From contig CAJNDS010001757.1 in NCBI GenBank assembly GCA_905221605.1, positions 148,501 through 212,500 of the forward strand: a stretch of DNA of 64,000 nucleotides, written 5' to 3'. This DNA comes from Symbiodinium natans. Taxonomy: Eukaryota > Sar > Dinophyceae > Suessiales > Symbiodiniaceae. The translations under genes and the position numbers were made by a program. How positions within the stretch are numbered: the stretch's first letter is position 1; every line of letters begins with the position of its first letter. Positions 18,673 through 29,041 of this stretch are shown piece by piece. The notes under the pieces were generated by a model. That model was not told the DNA's origin, searched no databases, and saw only the letters and a program-made list of their open reading frames with translations.

Positions 18673-19713
18673 TTAGGCTTGTGCGGCACCCCTTTTTTTG
18701 CACAGGCACTCAAACGCAAAACGTAGCAAGAATTGGGACCAGGTGGTCCTGTCCATTGCTGGCCGCCAGATCTTCCTGTCAAATGACAATCCGACGTTCT
18801 CCGGTCTTTTTTTTGGGCACCTTAAGTTCAAACCATGCTTTCCTAAGTGCGGACAAGTTGCTGGCAGGTCCCCGCGATCATTTGCAAGCATTTCAGCCCC
18901 AAACTCCAGAAAGAGCTGAGTCAACTCTCCGTCACCCAACATGGCTGCAATTGCTAAGGGTGTGATGCCAGGTAGGGCTGCCACCCGCCTGGTAGTTAAT
19001 GAGCCGGAGGCCTGGCCCAAGCCAGTGCGCGCACGCGCTGCCAAGGTAAGCACCTGGTACTTTCCACTGGGACGTGCACGCATGTCGATGTCAGCACGCC
19101 AAGCCAGCAGCAAGCGGGCGGTCTTTGCCGAATACCTGTTGCAATGCCGGGCAAAGCCGGCGACACCGTGCAAAGGGCCATAGCCGGCTCCACTGAGCTC
19201 GGGGTTCGGGTCACAAAGCGCCTCAAGCATTGCAGCCACCGTGTCCGTGTCAGCCGAGGACGACGCCCCGGTAAGCGGCGCCAAGCCGAGAGGTACGCAC
19301 GTGGAGTGTAAGTCGGCCTTAGCCTCCACCAGCACCTGCACATGCAGCGCGGACCGAACGTAGAAGGCACAGTTCAGCCCGCTGCGGTCTCTTGCATTTA
19401 CATCCGCCCGAAGCTCCAGCAGGGTTGAGAGCACCTCTGGCTTCTGATGCGATTTCGCCGCTACCATGAGCAGCGTCTGACTGTCGTAGAATCCCAGCTC
19501 GCTCAAGCCAGAGACACGGTGGTTGATGTCGGCCCTGCGCCATATAAGCCTGGCCAGCATGCGAGTGTCCCCAGCAAGCACGGCACACAAGGCCCCGCTG
19601 GCGGTCTGGTCGAAGAGCGCCTCATGCGAAGCAGTCTCCAATCTAACGTCACTAGCAGGAAGCGCAACCAATCTAACGTCACTAGCAGGAAGCGTAACCG
19701 ATGGTGCGAACAT
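18673..19713 (-). CDS. Ankyrin-repeat protein
   Basis: Minus strand, 346 codons from ATG 19713 to a TGA at 18673-18675. Repeats of ankyrin type are visible: about residues 45-70 (LFDQTASGALCAVLAGD then RLIWRRADIN), 85-115 (TLLMVAAKS...LLELRADVNARD), 120-145, 160-190, 200-235 (LLLAWRADIDMR) and 260-295 (GITPLAIAAMLGDGELTQLF then LEFGAEM). Such repeats mediate protein-protein contacts. The frame extends upstream to 19845 but that part overlaps MITE-like sequence; I chose ATG 19713 because TTTCTTACAG (ending 19721) is a strong acceptor, cis or for spliced-leader addition, 7 nt before it. Near the start a 30-bp tandem duplication repeats LPASDVRL. Stands alone; the C-terminal 60 residues are outside the repeats. 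Confidence 0.7.
   Translation of the reverse strand: MFAPSVTLPASDVRLVALPASDVRLETASHEALFDQTASGALCAVLAGDTRMLARLIWRRADINHRVSGLSELGFYDSQTLLMVAAKSHQKPEVLSTLLELRADVNARDRSGLNCAFYVRSALHVQVLVEAKADLHSTCVPLGLAPLTGASSSADTDTVAAMLEALCDPNPELSGAGYGPLHGVAGFARHCNRYSAKTARLLLAWRADIDMRARPSGKYQVLTLAARARTGLGQASGSLTTRRVAALPGITPLAIAAMLGDGELTQLFLEFGAEMLANDRGDLPATCPHLGKHGLNLRCPKKRPENVGLSFDRKIWRPAMDRTTWSQFLLRFAFECLCKKRGAAQA
19639..19698. repeat. 30-bp tandem duplication in the ankyrin gene
   Basis: Two 30-bp units differ at one base (GCGCAAC/GCGTAAC) and keep the reading frame, duplicating LPASDVRL plus two residues. Confidence 0.9.
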
Positions 19714-19804
19714 GAGCCGACTGTAAGAAACAACTTGGTCCAATCTCCAACTCCAAACCTCTCTGCCCATCAGATGAGTAAACGCCCTCGACCACCCACT
19801 CCCA

Positions 19805-19944
19805 ATGTGGGAGTGCGTAAACACGGGACCCCGAATATGTATCAACAGGACCCTCTGCTAACGAGGTATCCCAAGAAGGGACCCCTAATATGTCCCAAAC
19901 TAATCGGACCCCCTTCCATTAAGGACCCCCCAAAAAAGTACCCG
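19805..19944. mobile_element. MITE-like GGACCCC-rich stretch
   Basis: Several GGACCCC / AAGGACCCC blocks of the kind found in the palindromic elements; ends at a telomere-like array. Borders unclear. Confidence 0.35.
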
Positions 19945-20029
19945 TAAACCCTAAACCCTAAACCCTAAACCCTAAACCCTAAACCCTAAACCCTAAACCC
20001 TAAACCCTAAACCCTAAACCCTAAACCCT
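19945..20029 (-). repeat. Telomere-like array (CCCTAAA)12
   Basis: Twelve perfect units. Confidence 0.97.
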
Positions 20030-20145
20030 ACTCTCGGAAACCCCCATATCTTGCTCCAGCCATGGCCCAGGGGCATCTTGGAAGCTCGGAAAGCGAAAGC
20101 TCTCCAAAAATCCTTGAAGCTTGGGGGGGCGGGGGAGGGGTAGGG

Positions 20146-20211
20146 TTGTTTTAGGGTTTAGGGTTCAGGGTTCAGGGTTTAGGGTGTAGGGCATAGGGTG
20201 TAGGGTTTGGG
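20146..20211 (+). repeat. Degenerate telomere-like tract
   Basis: TTTAGGG, TTCAGGG, GTGTAGGG and GCATAGGG units. Confidence 0.85.
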
Positions 20212-20628
20212 AGGGGAGGGGGGGCGACGGAGTCATTGAAAGTTCGTTCCATGCACATGTTCGGGCTCAAAAGGCAAACCGAAGCCGCTACATTCACAAG
20301 GGGCTTGCGCATTGAAGCTGTGGTTCGGCCTCAGGTTTCCCGGAGCCTGAACACTCGAAACCGTGAAATCCCTAAACCCCTGAAGAATATATCATGCAGA
20401 AGAAGCTACCAGGATCAAACCGGAATGAAAACCTGTCCGACATGCTGAATGGCAAAGGATAGCATAGCAGCCGTGGTAGCAGTAGACGAGTACTGGCGGT
20501 CTTGTAGGTATTCACCACTACAGTTATTACTAGAGCTCGCCTAAAAGCCATGAAGAATTTGCAAGTGCACCACTACACACCACCAGGGCGTCAGGTACTG
20601 CATCTTTCTTGGCAACCCCCCTCAACTC

Positions 20629-20727
20629 TAAACCCTAAACCCTAAACCCTAAACCCCTAAACCCTAAACCCTAAACCCCTAAACCCTAAACCCTAAACCC
20701 TAAACCCTAAACCCTAAACCCTAAACC
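20629..20727 (-). repeat. Telomere-like array (CCCTAAA)14
   Basis: Fourteen units, two with an extra C. Confidence 0.97.
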
Positions 20728-20849
20728 ATTGAATTCAAGGAGCCCACCAGATCCCAGGGAAGGGTCGGCCGGCCAAGGAGCTTCGCTCGGTAGGCCACGT
20801 AGAAACCTGAGCTTCAGGAAACGCGTGCCAGCAGGAGGGGGGGGGGGGG

Positions 20850-20940
20850 TTAGGGTTTAGGGTTTAGGGTTTAGGGTTTGGGGTTTGGGGTTTGGGGTTT
20901 GGGGTTTGGGGTTTGGGGTTTGGGGTTTGGGGTTTAGAGT
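20850..20940 (+). repeat. Telomere-like array with a TTTGGGG block
   Basis: Four TTTAGGG units followed by about nine consecutive TTTGGGG units, preceded by a run of 14 G. The homogeneous variant block suggests local unit amplification. Confidence 0.95.
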
Positions 20941-21552
20941 TTATGGTTTCGGCTCTCACACTCGCACAAGGCAAGCAAGGATTCGGTCGGAAGGTCCACT
21001 CACTGCGGAAATTCATCGGGATTCCCTGTCTCACGAAAGGAAACAGCAAAGATAACTCGCAAGCATGCCAACATGTCAAGTAGGAATCCATTCGATGTAC
21101 CTAAACTTCCTGGCCACACAGTAGCATTGACCGTGCACAGCCCGCTCCACACTTAGGGATCAGACATACGATGACGAGATCTTCGTCCACTCGCCACTAG
21201 AACACTCCCCTTCACCCACCCATGAGTGCCGACCAGACTAATATACCCATGTTTGAAAAAGGGGTACGGGGGGCCAACGAAGTTAGAGTTTAGGGTTTTA
21301 GGGCTTAGGGTCTAGGGAAGCTTGGGGGGTTTTGGTTTTTGGCGTCAGGGGTCAGGCCTTCAAAGTCTGAAAGGGATTTGGTGCTGTGCTCCGTGGCCAC
21401 TTGCGTGCGCGCGGCTTGTCACCTGCCTTTGAGCTTTCTTGCAATCCCTGAAGTACTGCCGAAGATTTTGCTCGGCTCTATGCAAGAGGTGTTTAGGAAT
21501 TGCGGACTGCCCGCTGACCCACCCGCTGCAAAGCCTCGAAAAGAAAATGCTT

Positions 21553-22943
21553 CTAGTGAGCATCTCGGCAACGGTAAAGACCAATGGGGCCCTCCATGCC
21601 TAGGTGCCGGATCTTGCTGTCCACGGCGACTTCGCTGAGCTTGACCACCACCGCCCGGTCGCTTTCGACGGTGAACTCGCCCTCTGCCACGGTGTTGTGC
21701 TGCCAGTCCAGAGGAAACATGAACTCAGCTTCCAGTGCAGAATGTACCAGTATGACGCTGGTGTCGGGCTTGTTGGAGAGCAGGTGGCACCAAAGCTCGG
21801 CACGGCACCATCCTTAACTCTGGGGGCAGATGTACAAGACACTGCACGAGAAAAAGGGTTTAGGGGTTTAGGGGTTTAGGGTTTAGGGTTTAGGGTGAGG
21901 AGGTTGAAGAAGACGGCAGCGTATGGCAGAATGTTCTCTCACAAGCCGGTGACGATTGATGGGGAGATTGCGGCTTGCGAGTGTCATGCCTGCTGCGTGT
22001 ACTGGAGCTTTAGAGTTCATTGAAAGGATCGAGTTCCACCTAAGCATTTTCATGCTCAGCTTGCCCAATACGCGCGGTCTACCCCTCCAGGAAAACACCT
22101 CATTGTACACCCACCTTTGAAAGGGCGCATTAAAGCTGAGTGTGTCCACTTCTGTTACGATATATAGAGCAACTGTCACATGGCGACTGTGAATCAGTAA
22201 GCAATAGCCCAGTATAGGCTTGTGCGTGGCAACCGTCTGGCGGAGGACATTCAGAGGGAATCTCCATCGTTCGACCTGGAGCATGCGTTGTTCTTTTGCG
22301 TTTTGTCGTGCATTTTTCAGAGTCGTAGAGCATTCGTTGACATCTAGCAGGCACAACTTCTGGCAGTGAAGGGTGTGCAGCTTTGAGAAAGCGCCTTAAC
22401 AAAAGACTCATGTGGGAGTCTACGAACATAAGGGACCCCCATTATAGATCCCCAAAAAGTAGGATCCCCTTATAGTAAGGACCCCAATAGGGTGCCCCTA
22501 TTGTAAACCCACATGTGCTAAATCTCAACCCGGCATCCTCGACCTAGCCACGACGGATAGTTGCAGCGCGTGCCACGGGTCACGTGAGTCAACTCTGGCA
22601 CCAAGGCCACAAACAAGTCAGAGGACTCCACGTAGGACGGGATGCTTTGAACAGCAAGGGCTGCCTTCGACTGTGCATCTTCGTTCACTCCTTCGTGCCG
22701 TGCGGTGAGCTGGGGGATGGCAAACCAGTCCAGAAAGAGAAATCCCTCTTGGACCTGCCTGCGGACAGCACCTGGTAGTTCGCACCTCCCCCGACCTTTG
22801 ATGAGTGAGATCATGTCATTTTCGACGTGCACAGTTCCCTCGATGATACCGCAGAGGCTTTGCCGGAGAACTGCCATCTGCTTCCCATGTGGATCGGGAT
22901 GCGTGGCCGCCAGCCACTGGTGAGACACGAAAATCACAAACAT
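21553..22943 (-). CDS. Two-exon protein with a SHQW...DWFAIPQ...RGWC signature
   Basis: Minus strand. Exon 1 (22943-22538) reads FVSHQWLAATHPDP near its start, DWFAIPQ in the middle, SIPSYVE, then YPSWLGR. Exon 2 (21812-21553) continues GWCRAELWCHLLSN and EFMFPLDWQHNT, ending at a TAG. Joining CGAG to GATGGTGCC restores the run SWLGRGWCRAELWC, so the intron call is firm. I recall this combination as a family expanded in dinoflagellates; its biochemical role is unknown to me, although the His/Trp/Asp pattern near the N-terminus suggests an enzyme-like or TIR-like core. The first ATG (22943) follows a CAGCAG|GA site, so further 5' exons are possible. The 725-nt intron contains a MITE (22409-22515) and a telomere-like array. 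Confidence 0.65.
21853..21897 (+). repeat. Telomere-like array in intron
   Basis: Six units with two TTTAGGGG variants; close to the acceptor of the two-exon gene. Confidence 0.95.
22409..22515. mobile_element. MITE-like palindrome in intron
   Basis: CATGTGGG at the left end is mirrored by CCCACATG at the right; inner ends are diverged GGGACCCCC/GGGTGCCCC blocks. Confidence 0.55.
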
Positions 22944-23490
22944 TCCTGCTGGGCTGTGACGACTTGTGTTGAGGGCTTCGTAGGTTCATTGGCATGCACA
23001 GGGGTGTGGACAACCTCAATACCATGACCCAAACCCAGAGACCTATAGAAGGCAAGCTCATGTTTGGAGGCCGCATTCCAAAACCAATTCTTGGCTCCAC
23101 ACCGCAACCCCTCCCAAAAGCAAGCTTTCGACGATCCCATCTCGACCTGCCTGGGTACCAAATGTGGAGCAAACCTTTTTGCTCCAGCACGTGGTGGGGC
23201 ATCGGGGCTCCTTCCATATTCCTGAAGCTGTCCGAATCCCAAAGACATAACCCGACCACCGATCAGCTACGTCGACCGCTGACCACTGCCCATGCTTCCA
23301 CAAAGTGACCGTAGCACAAAGGAAACCTAAACCCTAAACCCTAAAACCCAAAAAAAAACCTTGACTTAGCGTGCCAGAGCTGCAGGAAGTCTGACACCTG
23401 CAAGGGCCGATGCTTCCCGGCGTCTACAATACTTGGAGGTTCATGGTAGTTAGTAAGGGAATAGGGCTTAGGGTTTAGGGTTTGGGGTTA

Positions 23491-23626
23491 CTTGGAGGTT
23501 CATGGTACTTACTAACCCAACTAGAACTGTTCTTATCACCGAATAACCTTATTAGGGGAGTTGAGGGCTCATAAGTGGGTTATAAGTACCGTTATGACTG
23601 GTTACTAAGTGCCATGAACCTCCAAG
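23491..23626. mobile_element. MITE-like element with 27-bp inverted ends
   Basis: Left end CTTGGAGGTTCATGGTACTT and right end mirror with 25 of 27 matches (right arm 23600-23626). A partial copy of the left end sits at 23432-23462. A related, more diverged element lies at about 30400-30510. Confidence 0.75.
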
Positions 23627-23746
23627 CATTCTACACACAGTTCAGGCTTAAGGAGCCGGGGCAATGTAAGAATGTTGCAGCGTTCCACTGAGCAAAGCAG
23701 TGACCGGGCACTGGCTACGAGCCTAAACCAACTTCGAGGGCGGCCC

Positions 23747-23787
23747 CCTAAACCCTAAACCCTAAACCCTAAACCCTAAACCCTAAC
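23747..23787 (-). repeat. Telomere-like array (CCCTAAA)6
   Basis: Six units. Confidence 0.95.
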
Positions 23788-23939
23788 ACGGCTGCGCAGT
23801 GCTGCGAAGTTCGGAACTCCATGTTGCGGGTAGAAACTGCAGTTGCTCAGCATAATCTGAGCATTTTCTGACATTAGGAACTACGATCCCGAGGTGGGAG
23901 CCATGACAGAAGTTAAGCCGCGAAGGCACGGTTTAGAGC

Positions 23940-24018
23940 CTGGGGTTTAGGGTTTAGGGTTTAGGGTTTAGGGTTTAGGGTATAGGGTTTAGGGCTGCGG
24001 ATTTTAGGGTTTAGGGTT
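23940..24018 (+). repeat. Telomere-like array, 9-10 units
   Basis: Perfect units with TATAGGG and one interruption. Confidence 0.95.
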
Positions 24019-25500
24019 CCTGCCTTCACCACATACATTGGAAACTTGCACTCGTGCACGAGCTGTATCTTGGCAGCATCCGGGCCACACAGGGCAGGGC
24101 CGGCCAGAGCATTCCCCATGGCGACTCAAGGATAGTCGCCCTTTCAGGAGCTGCCCTGAGGCCCTAAACCCGAAAAAAACCCTATACCCTAAGGCCCTAA
24201 GGAGGGAAGAGTGTTGCGTATGCGGCCTAGAAGCCCTGCAGTCCCTGAAGCCTTAAAACTTTCGAGGCCCAAGAGTGCCTGGCAAAGACCCCCTGGCTAG
24301 AAGGGCTCGGCCCTTTCTCTCCCGTGCACTTGAGCCGCAAACCAAGAATGACAGTCCAGGGATCTCCGGCTCTTGGGATTGGGAAGACTTGGGTGGTGCC
24401 CCCTGCGGCAGAATGAACACACGCACACACGCAACGTGCTTACAGGCACAAACGACCTATCTAGCAATGCTGCAGAAGCAGCAACTCGAGCTTCAGGGTG
24501 TCAACTGCCTCGCACCAACTGCTGACGATGAACCAGGATGAAAGACGTACAAAAAGGTATAAAACAACAAGATCAGTTTCTCCACCCACAGGGGCCACAG
24601 GGCTTTCGTCTGCCTTCCCAAATTCAAAGAGCCAACCCGAGAGAGAGAGAGAGAGATTGCATTGTTTGGGAAAAATGTGGGGCTCTCCGTCCCTGCCTCG
24701 GAGGCTGTGGCGCGAACCTTCAGTTGAGGGCGAACAAAAGGGGAAGCTACGATAGCTTGTCACTTAAGCTTACTAGGATGGCCCTCAAAACTCAAAACCC
24801 TCTGAATTAATATTCTTAAACCCTAAGCCCTAAACCCTAAACCTCTTCAAAGTATGCAATGTCCCCAGGGCCTACCGAGAGTACGAAAGCACGATGAACA
24901 GTTACGAAAGGCAGAGAGGAAAATATCACGTGGAAGCACCTAAGAGCAAGACAGGTTTAGGGTTTTGGGCTTCGGGTTTAGGGTTTCGGGGGTTATCATT
25001 GCAAGGAAACAAGCAAGATGCGGATTGGAAACAAGGGCGGCCGAATGTCTCAAACGACATACACATCGCCACACATGAAGCAGATGTCCAAGGTGCTGCA
25101 ACAAAGCAGTCATTTAGAAACATAGAACCATCAATCTTCGAAGTTGGCGTGCTTCAGATGTAGCACTGTTTCGGGCGCATTCAAGATGGCATTTATTGTT
25201 TTTACTAGGAATGAGAATTATCACCACATCTAGAGTAAAATTTTGGGACTTTGCCCATGCATAATCAATGGGCTAAATCCAAAAACAGACGAGAGAAATT
25301 GGCGTGCGCACAGCTTGAAGCCATGACTTTTTTCTCTGTAACATAAACATGATACGGACTGCATCAAAAGGGTTTAGCGATTTTTGGGGGGAAGAGGGAA
25401 GGGGAGCAGGGGGGGAGGAGGGGCGGGTGGAGTGGGGGGGGAAGGGGAGAAGGGGGAGGGCGACTGCAACCGTCCGACGAGCAGGCGTTTGGGGTGGGCT

Positions 25501-25590
25501 CAGGGTTTAGGGCAGTTTAGGGTTTAGGGGGTTTAGGGTTTAGGGGGGGTTTAGGGTTTAGGGGGCCTTAGGGTTTAGGGTCCAGGGTTG
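25501..25590 (+). repeat. Irregular telomere-like tract
   Basis: TTTAGGG units separated by extra G runs (TTTAGGGGGG). Confidence 0.85.
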
Positions 25591-25711
25591 AGGGCATCAG
25601 CTGTCGACGGTTGCTCGCTTGTGCGAGGCTTGCTAACTTCAAAATGGTCTCCACGCCCTTCGTCTGTGTCCCAGATCGGACGTGTTATGTTGCTGTCAGC
25701 AAACCTGCCTA

Positions 25712-25746
25712 ATAAACCCTAAACCCTAAACCCTGAACCCTGAACC
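25712..25746 (-). repeat. Telomere-like array, 5 units
   Basis: CCCTAAA and CCCTGAA units. Confidence 0.9.
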
Positions 25747-26282
25747 AGTCAACAAGTCAGCCCGACGGGTTTTGAGTTGGACGCAGAGCGAATCAAACCT
25801 CCATCAACAGCTTCGGGCCCCCTTGAAAAGACGCAACAACCCTCAAAGCCCTCAAGCTTCCGAAGAGGCTGAGCCTGCAAATCACGGTAGCTGGAGGAAA
25901 CTGACCTGCAGCTGAGAGGGGGTACTTCAGCTTCAGATGGCTTTTCGAGCCCTGAGGCATCCGCGGTGTTCGTTTGGCACGGCGGGTGCTAGAATTCTTA
26001 GCGCTTCTTGAAACTCCCGAAGCTTGGCTCATCTAGGGCTTCTTTGATTCGTGCGCCGCCTGGGATTTCAAAAGGCTGGGGATTTCAGCAGGAGCAAAGG
26101 AAGTACGAGCTGAACGTTAAAGTGTCCAACCTCCCCGGTAAAAGCCCGGGGGCCCTCCTAGCCGAGATCTGCTTTTGGTATCAAGCAAGAAGCAACCATG
26201 CATTCGAGAGAAGCTCACTTCGTTCTGAAGGACCGGGCTCCAAGGATGTTTACTCAGTACCACGATGACACAGTCCTGAACC

Positions 26283-26312
26283 CCCCCTAAACCCTAAACC
26301 CTAAACCCTAAG
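26283..26312 (-). repeat. Telomere-like array (CCCTAAA)4
   Basis: Four units; on the minus strand its first TTAG supplies the stop codon of the ORF next to it. Confidence 0.9.
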
Positions 26313-26514
26313 CCCCTTCCACCCGAGTGCCGCCAGCGGGCTGCGACGAAGACTGGGAAGGTGCCGGGGAGGGCACGCGCTCCACCACGCGGGGCATGGC
26401 TACGGCCAAGTGCAAGAAATCTCCCGAATTACTCGAGGGCTTGGAAGCCTCGGAGCCTGCGAATGAGACAGTTAAAGTTTTCAGGCGCAGCAGGGTTTCC
26501 GAATGGAATGGCAT
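26310..26514 (-). CDS. Possible terminal exon, Ser/Pro-rich
   Basis: Minus-strand frame of 68 codons (MPFHSETLLRLKTLTVSFAG at the start) that ends in a TAG formed by the first unit of the adjacent telomere-like array. Good codon bias, but a plus-strand frame over the same bases is also open. No family recognised. Confidence 0.3.
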
Positions 26515-27049
26515 TGAGGCTTATGAACCCCGGCGTGCCAATGCTCGCAGGGTCTTGCAGCTTGCCTGCGGTTTTCTGCAGCACATGGATGCTGAGCTTG
26601 AGCTGGGAGCGCACAAGCCAGAAGCATCACACGAAGACTCTTGCCATGCGATTCATTAGATGACTGCGCCGCCTTGGATCAGCAACCTCACCTCTCCGCG
26701 TCTGCTGAAAGCGACCTTTTTAAGGAACGCACCCCCAATTCGCTGAAGCAATCATTCGGCACGACCAGCAGGCATGTCCATGGCATTGCCAGGGATCGTC
26801 ACTCCGCGCCAGTAGGGGGGCGAGGCAGGTGACGCCGGCGAGGTCGCGATCGAATCTGCATGCGACTCAGCTTGCTTTTCTTTGCTTGCTGATTTATGAG
26901 CACGGCTATGCGTGGACACTGCATGTACTACACTGTGCCATCACATGTCCGGGACAATGTCTACTATTTCCTTTGACATACTATGAAATTGCGAAGCACC
27001 GCTGCGGTGCAAAGGCGACCTACGAGTCAGCAAGCTAGGGGTGCTAGCT

Positions 27050-27244
27050 TCATCGATTCTGCAGTTTCGAGTGCCGCAAGCCACTCTTACACGGCTGCAA
27101 TCCACAGTCCAACGCGACGAGTTCGCTGAGCTTAGGATTTGTCCTGACTATTCCCTGCAAGCTACGCGACATGAACAAGGCCCATAGTGACCCCCACCGC
27201 CTTCCGAGATGGCTCTGTGCGCCACCTGCCCAGATCGGCTCCAA
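27050..27244 (-). CDS. Possible exon, minus strand
   Basis: A 64-codon frame whose second half (SLQGIVRTNPKLSELVALD) looks like protein and ends at a TGA near 27050. Borders not defined. Unknown product. Confidence 0.3.
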   Translation of the reverse strand: MEPIWAGGAQSHLGRRWGSLWALFMSRSLQGIVRTNPKLSELVALDCGLQPCKSGLRHSKLQNR

Positions 27245-27259
27245 TCGGCTGAATTGGCC

Positions 27260-27340
27260 CTTAGGGTATTTAGGGTTTAAGGTTTAGGGTTTTAGGTTTA
27301 CTGTAGGGTTTAAGGTTTACGGCTCAAGCTTTAGGTTTAC
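27260..27340 (+). repeat. Degenerate telomere-like tract
   Basis: TTTAAGG, TTTAGGG and TTTACGG-type units with interruptions. Confidence 0.7.
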
Positions 27341-27744
27341 ATATAGCCTACCCCGGCAGCTACCACTTCGAAGCTGGTTTGAGGAGTCCAAGCCCTTCAG
27401 ACCTATTTGGGGCTTTGGGGATTTGGAGGTCGTAACCCAGACCTCCACGTGCACCAGTGGGCAGGGTGTTGTGCGTGGGGCATAACCTACTTGTCCAGTA
27501 ATTTGGGGGAATCAAAGGTTAACCTTTGGGATTCTGATAGCCAGCTTGGGGCTCTGGATGATGGTTCCCCCGAAATCTATCAAGTCAGCCATGCAGCACC
27601 GGGCAGCAGACGAAGCTCTCGGTTCTTTCGAGCAAGGCACTGAGACTGCGCAACGTCTCCGGCTGAAAGGGAAGCCCTGGCCTCCGGCCCAATGTACGAA
27701 TGTGCGCGCTCACGGTCGCGCATGATCCTGGGATAGGGCAGTGA

Positions 27745-27842
27745 TTGGGATGTTCCCCCTTACTTTCTGTCCTCAATAGCAATTATAATAGGGGATACTA
27801 GAATCCCCATTAAGGACTGTTAATAAAAGGGGACCATCCCAA
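27745..27842. mobile_element. MITE of the GGGATGTTCCCCCTTA family
   Basis: Starts TTGGGATGTTCCCCCTTA and ends AAAAGGGGACCATCCCAA, an imperfect inverted pair; about 98 bp; shares ends with 28386-28483 and 56846-57067. Confidence 0.7.
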
Positions 27843-28057
27843 GGCACTGTTTTGATTTTGGGGTGAAGGCGTCCGTGGTTGGCGCCCTCACAAGAAGCCT
27901 TGCACCTGCGGCAAGCTGCGACCCAGCCAAACATGTTTTGCAACAGGCTTGCAGAGACTTCTGCACAAGACGGCAAGCCGGAACCTTGAACCTTCCATGT
28001 GGCTTGTCCACGGAATAGGGCTTAGGAGTTTTGAGTTTCGCCACTCCTTCTCCGCCC

Positions 28058-28178
28058 TTAGGGTTTAGGGTTTAGGGTTTAGGGTTTAGGGTTTAGGGTT
28101 TAGGGTTTAGGGTTTAGGGTGTAGGGTGTAGGGTTTGGGGTTTGGGGTTTAGGGTTTAGGGTTTAGGGTTTAGGGTTT
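28058..28178 (+). repeat. Telomere-like array, 17 units
   Basis: Long array with GTGTAGGG and TTTGGGG variants in the middle. Confidence 0.97.
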
Positions 28179-28385
28179 CACAACCCTAGGCCCCTCCTCC
28201 TAGCTCTATGTCCATGCCGTCGGGCAAAAGGTTTAAGCTTCCTCCACACCAGTTGCGGCCAAATATGAGGACGGAGAAGTCAAACCAACAAAGTCACATG
28301 CTAAGAGCTGCACGTCCTACATCCTGGACCCTCGGCAGCCTAAACCCGACTGCCCCCCCCCCCCTTCACACACACACATTAGACG

Positions 28386-28483
28386 TGGGATGTTCCCCCT
28401 TAAAACTGACAGTCCTCGAGAGGGATAAAAGGAACCCCCCAATATGCTCCCTACTAAGGAGCTGTTGGTATAAGGGGGAACCC
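28386..28483. mobile_element. MITE of the GGGATGTTCCCCCTTA family
   Basis: Begins GTGGGATGTTCCCCCTTA; ends GGTATAAGGGGGAACC, directly followed by a CCCTAAA array (28481-28503). Confidence 0.65.
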
Positions 28484-28970
28484 TAAACCCTAAACCCTAA
28501 ACCGACCCAACATTAGACAACCAAAACACGCCCACCAAACACGGGCCGAAGGCTCATCCCGAGGCCATGCACACTCTCCTCTACGAGGCTGGTGGAGTCC
28601 TGGCTTCGCTTTTGTGCCGCCCGCCCATATTGCCAGTACTATCTTCTTAGAGTATCGGTAGAGTAGCAAGAATTTTATATAAATATATATGTATATATAT
28701 TGCCAGTACTCTCTTGTTATAGTATCAGAAGAGTAGAAAGAATTCTTTAATATGAAAGCACTGCCTAAATTCTTGTAGCAAGAATATTTTGTATATTCTA
28801 GGACTGCCTAAACAGTCAGGATGCGCTGGCTTAGTTTTGCGTTTGGCCGTGCAGGGGTTTTGAGGCTGGAATTGAGGTCCTGGGGACCTGCCAGGTTCAA
28901 GTCTGCGAGGAGCTTGCTGCTGGCTCTATTTCATGCTCGTTCCCGCATAGCTGAGAGCATGCTGCGTCGG

Positions 28971-29041
28971 GGGTTTAGGGTTTAGGGTTTAGGGTTTAGG
29001 GTTTAGGGATGTTTAGGGTTTAGGGTTTAGGGTTTCGGGTT
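28971..29041 (+). repeat. Telomere-like array, 9-10 units
   Basis: Perfect units with a two-base interruption, ending at the stop codon of the minus-strand gene that begins at 29041. Confidence 0.95.

Larger units (their letters stand above)
20030..21552. other. Array-rich stretch without a confident gene
   Basis: Holds three long arrays and short unsupported ORFs. The part from 21330 to 21552 is the presumed 3' flank of the minus-strand gene at 21553-22943. Confidence 0.45.
21813..22537 (-). other. Intron with GA-AG ends and AGGATG direct repeats
   Basis: Exon junctions are CGAG|GATGCC (donor) and TTAAG|GATGGTG (acceptor): both carry AGGATG, so the splice could fall at several equivalent points, none with a GT donor at the exon-joining phase. 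The intron contains the array at 21853-21897 and a MITE-like palindrome. Confidence 0.6.
22944..26310. other. Mosaic block without a confident gene
   Basis: Contains the MITE at 23491-23626, arrays, an (AG)n run at 24636-24655, a G-rich purine tract at 25386-25460 and an irregular TTTAGGG tract at 25501-25590. ORFs overlapping 24275-24763 look protein-like on both strands, so at most one short exon may lie there; I cannot choose. Confidence 0.4.
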
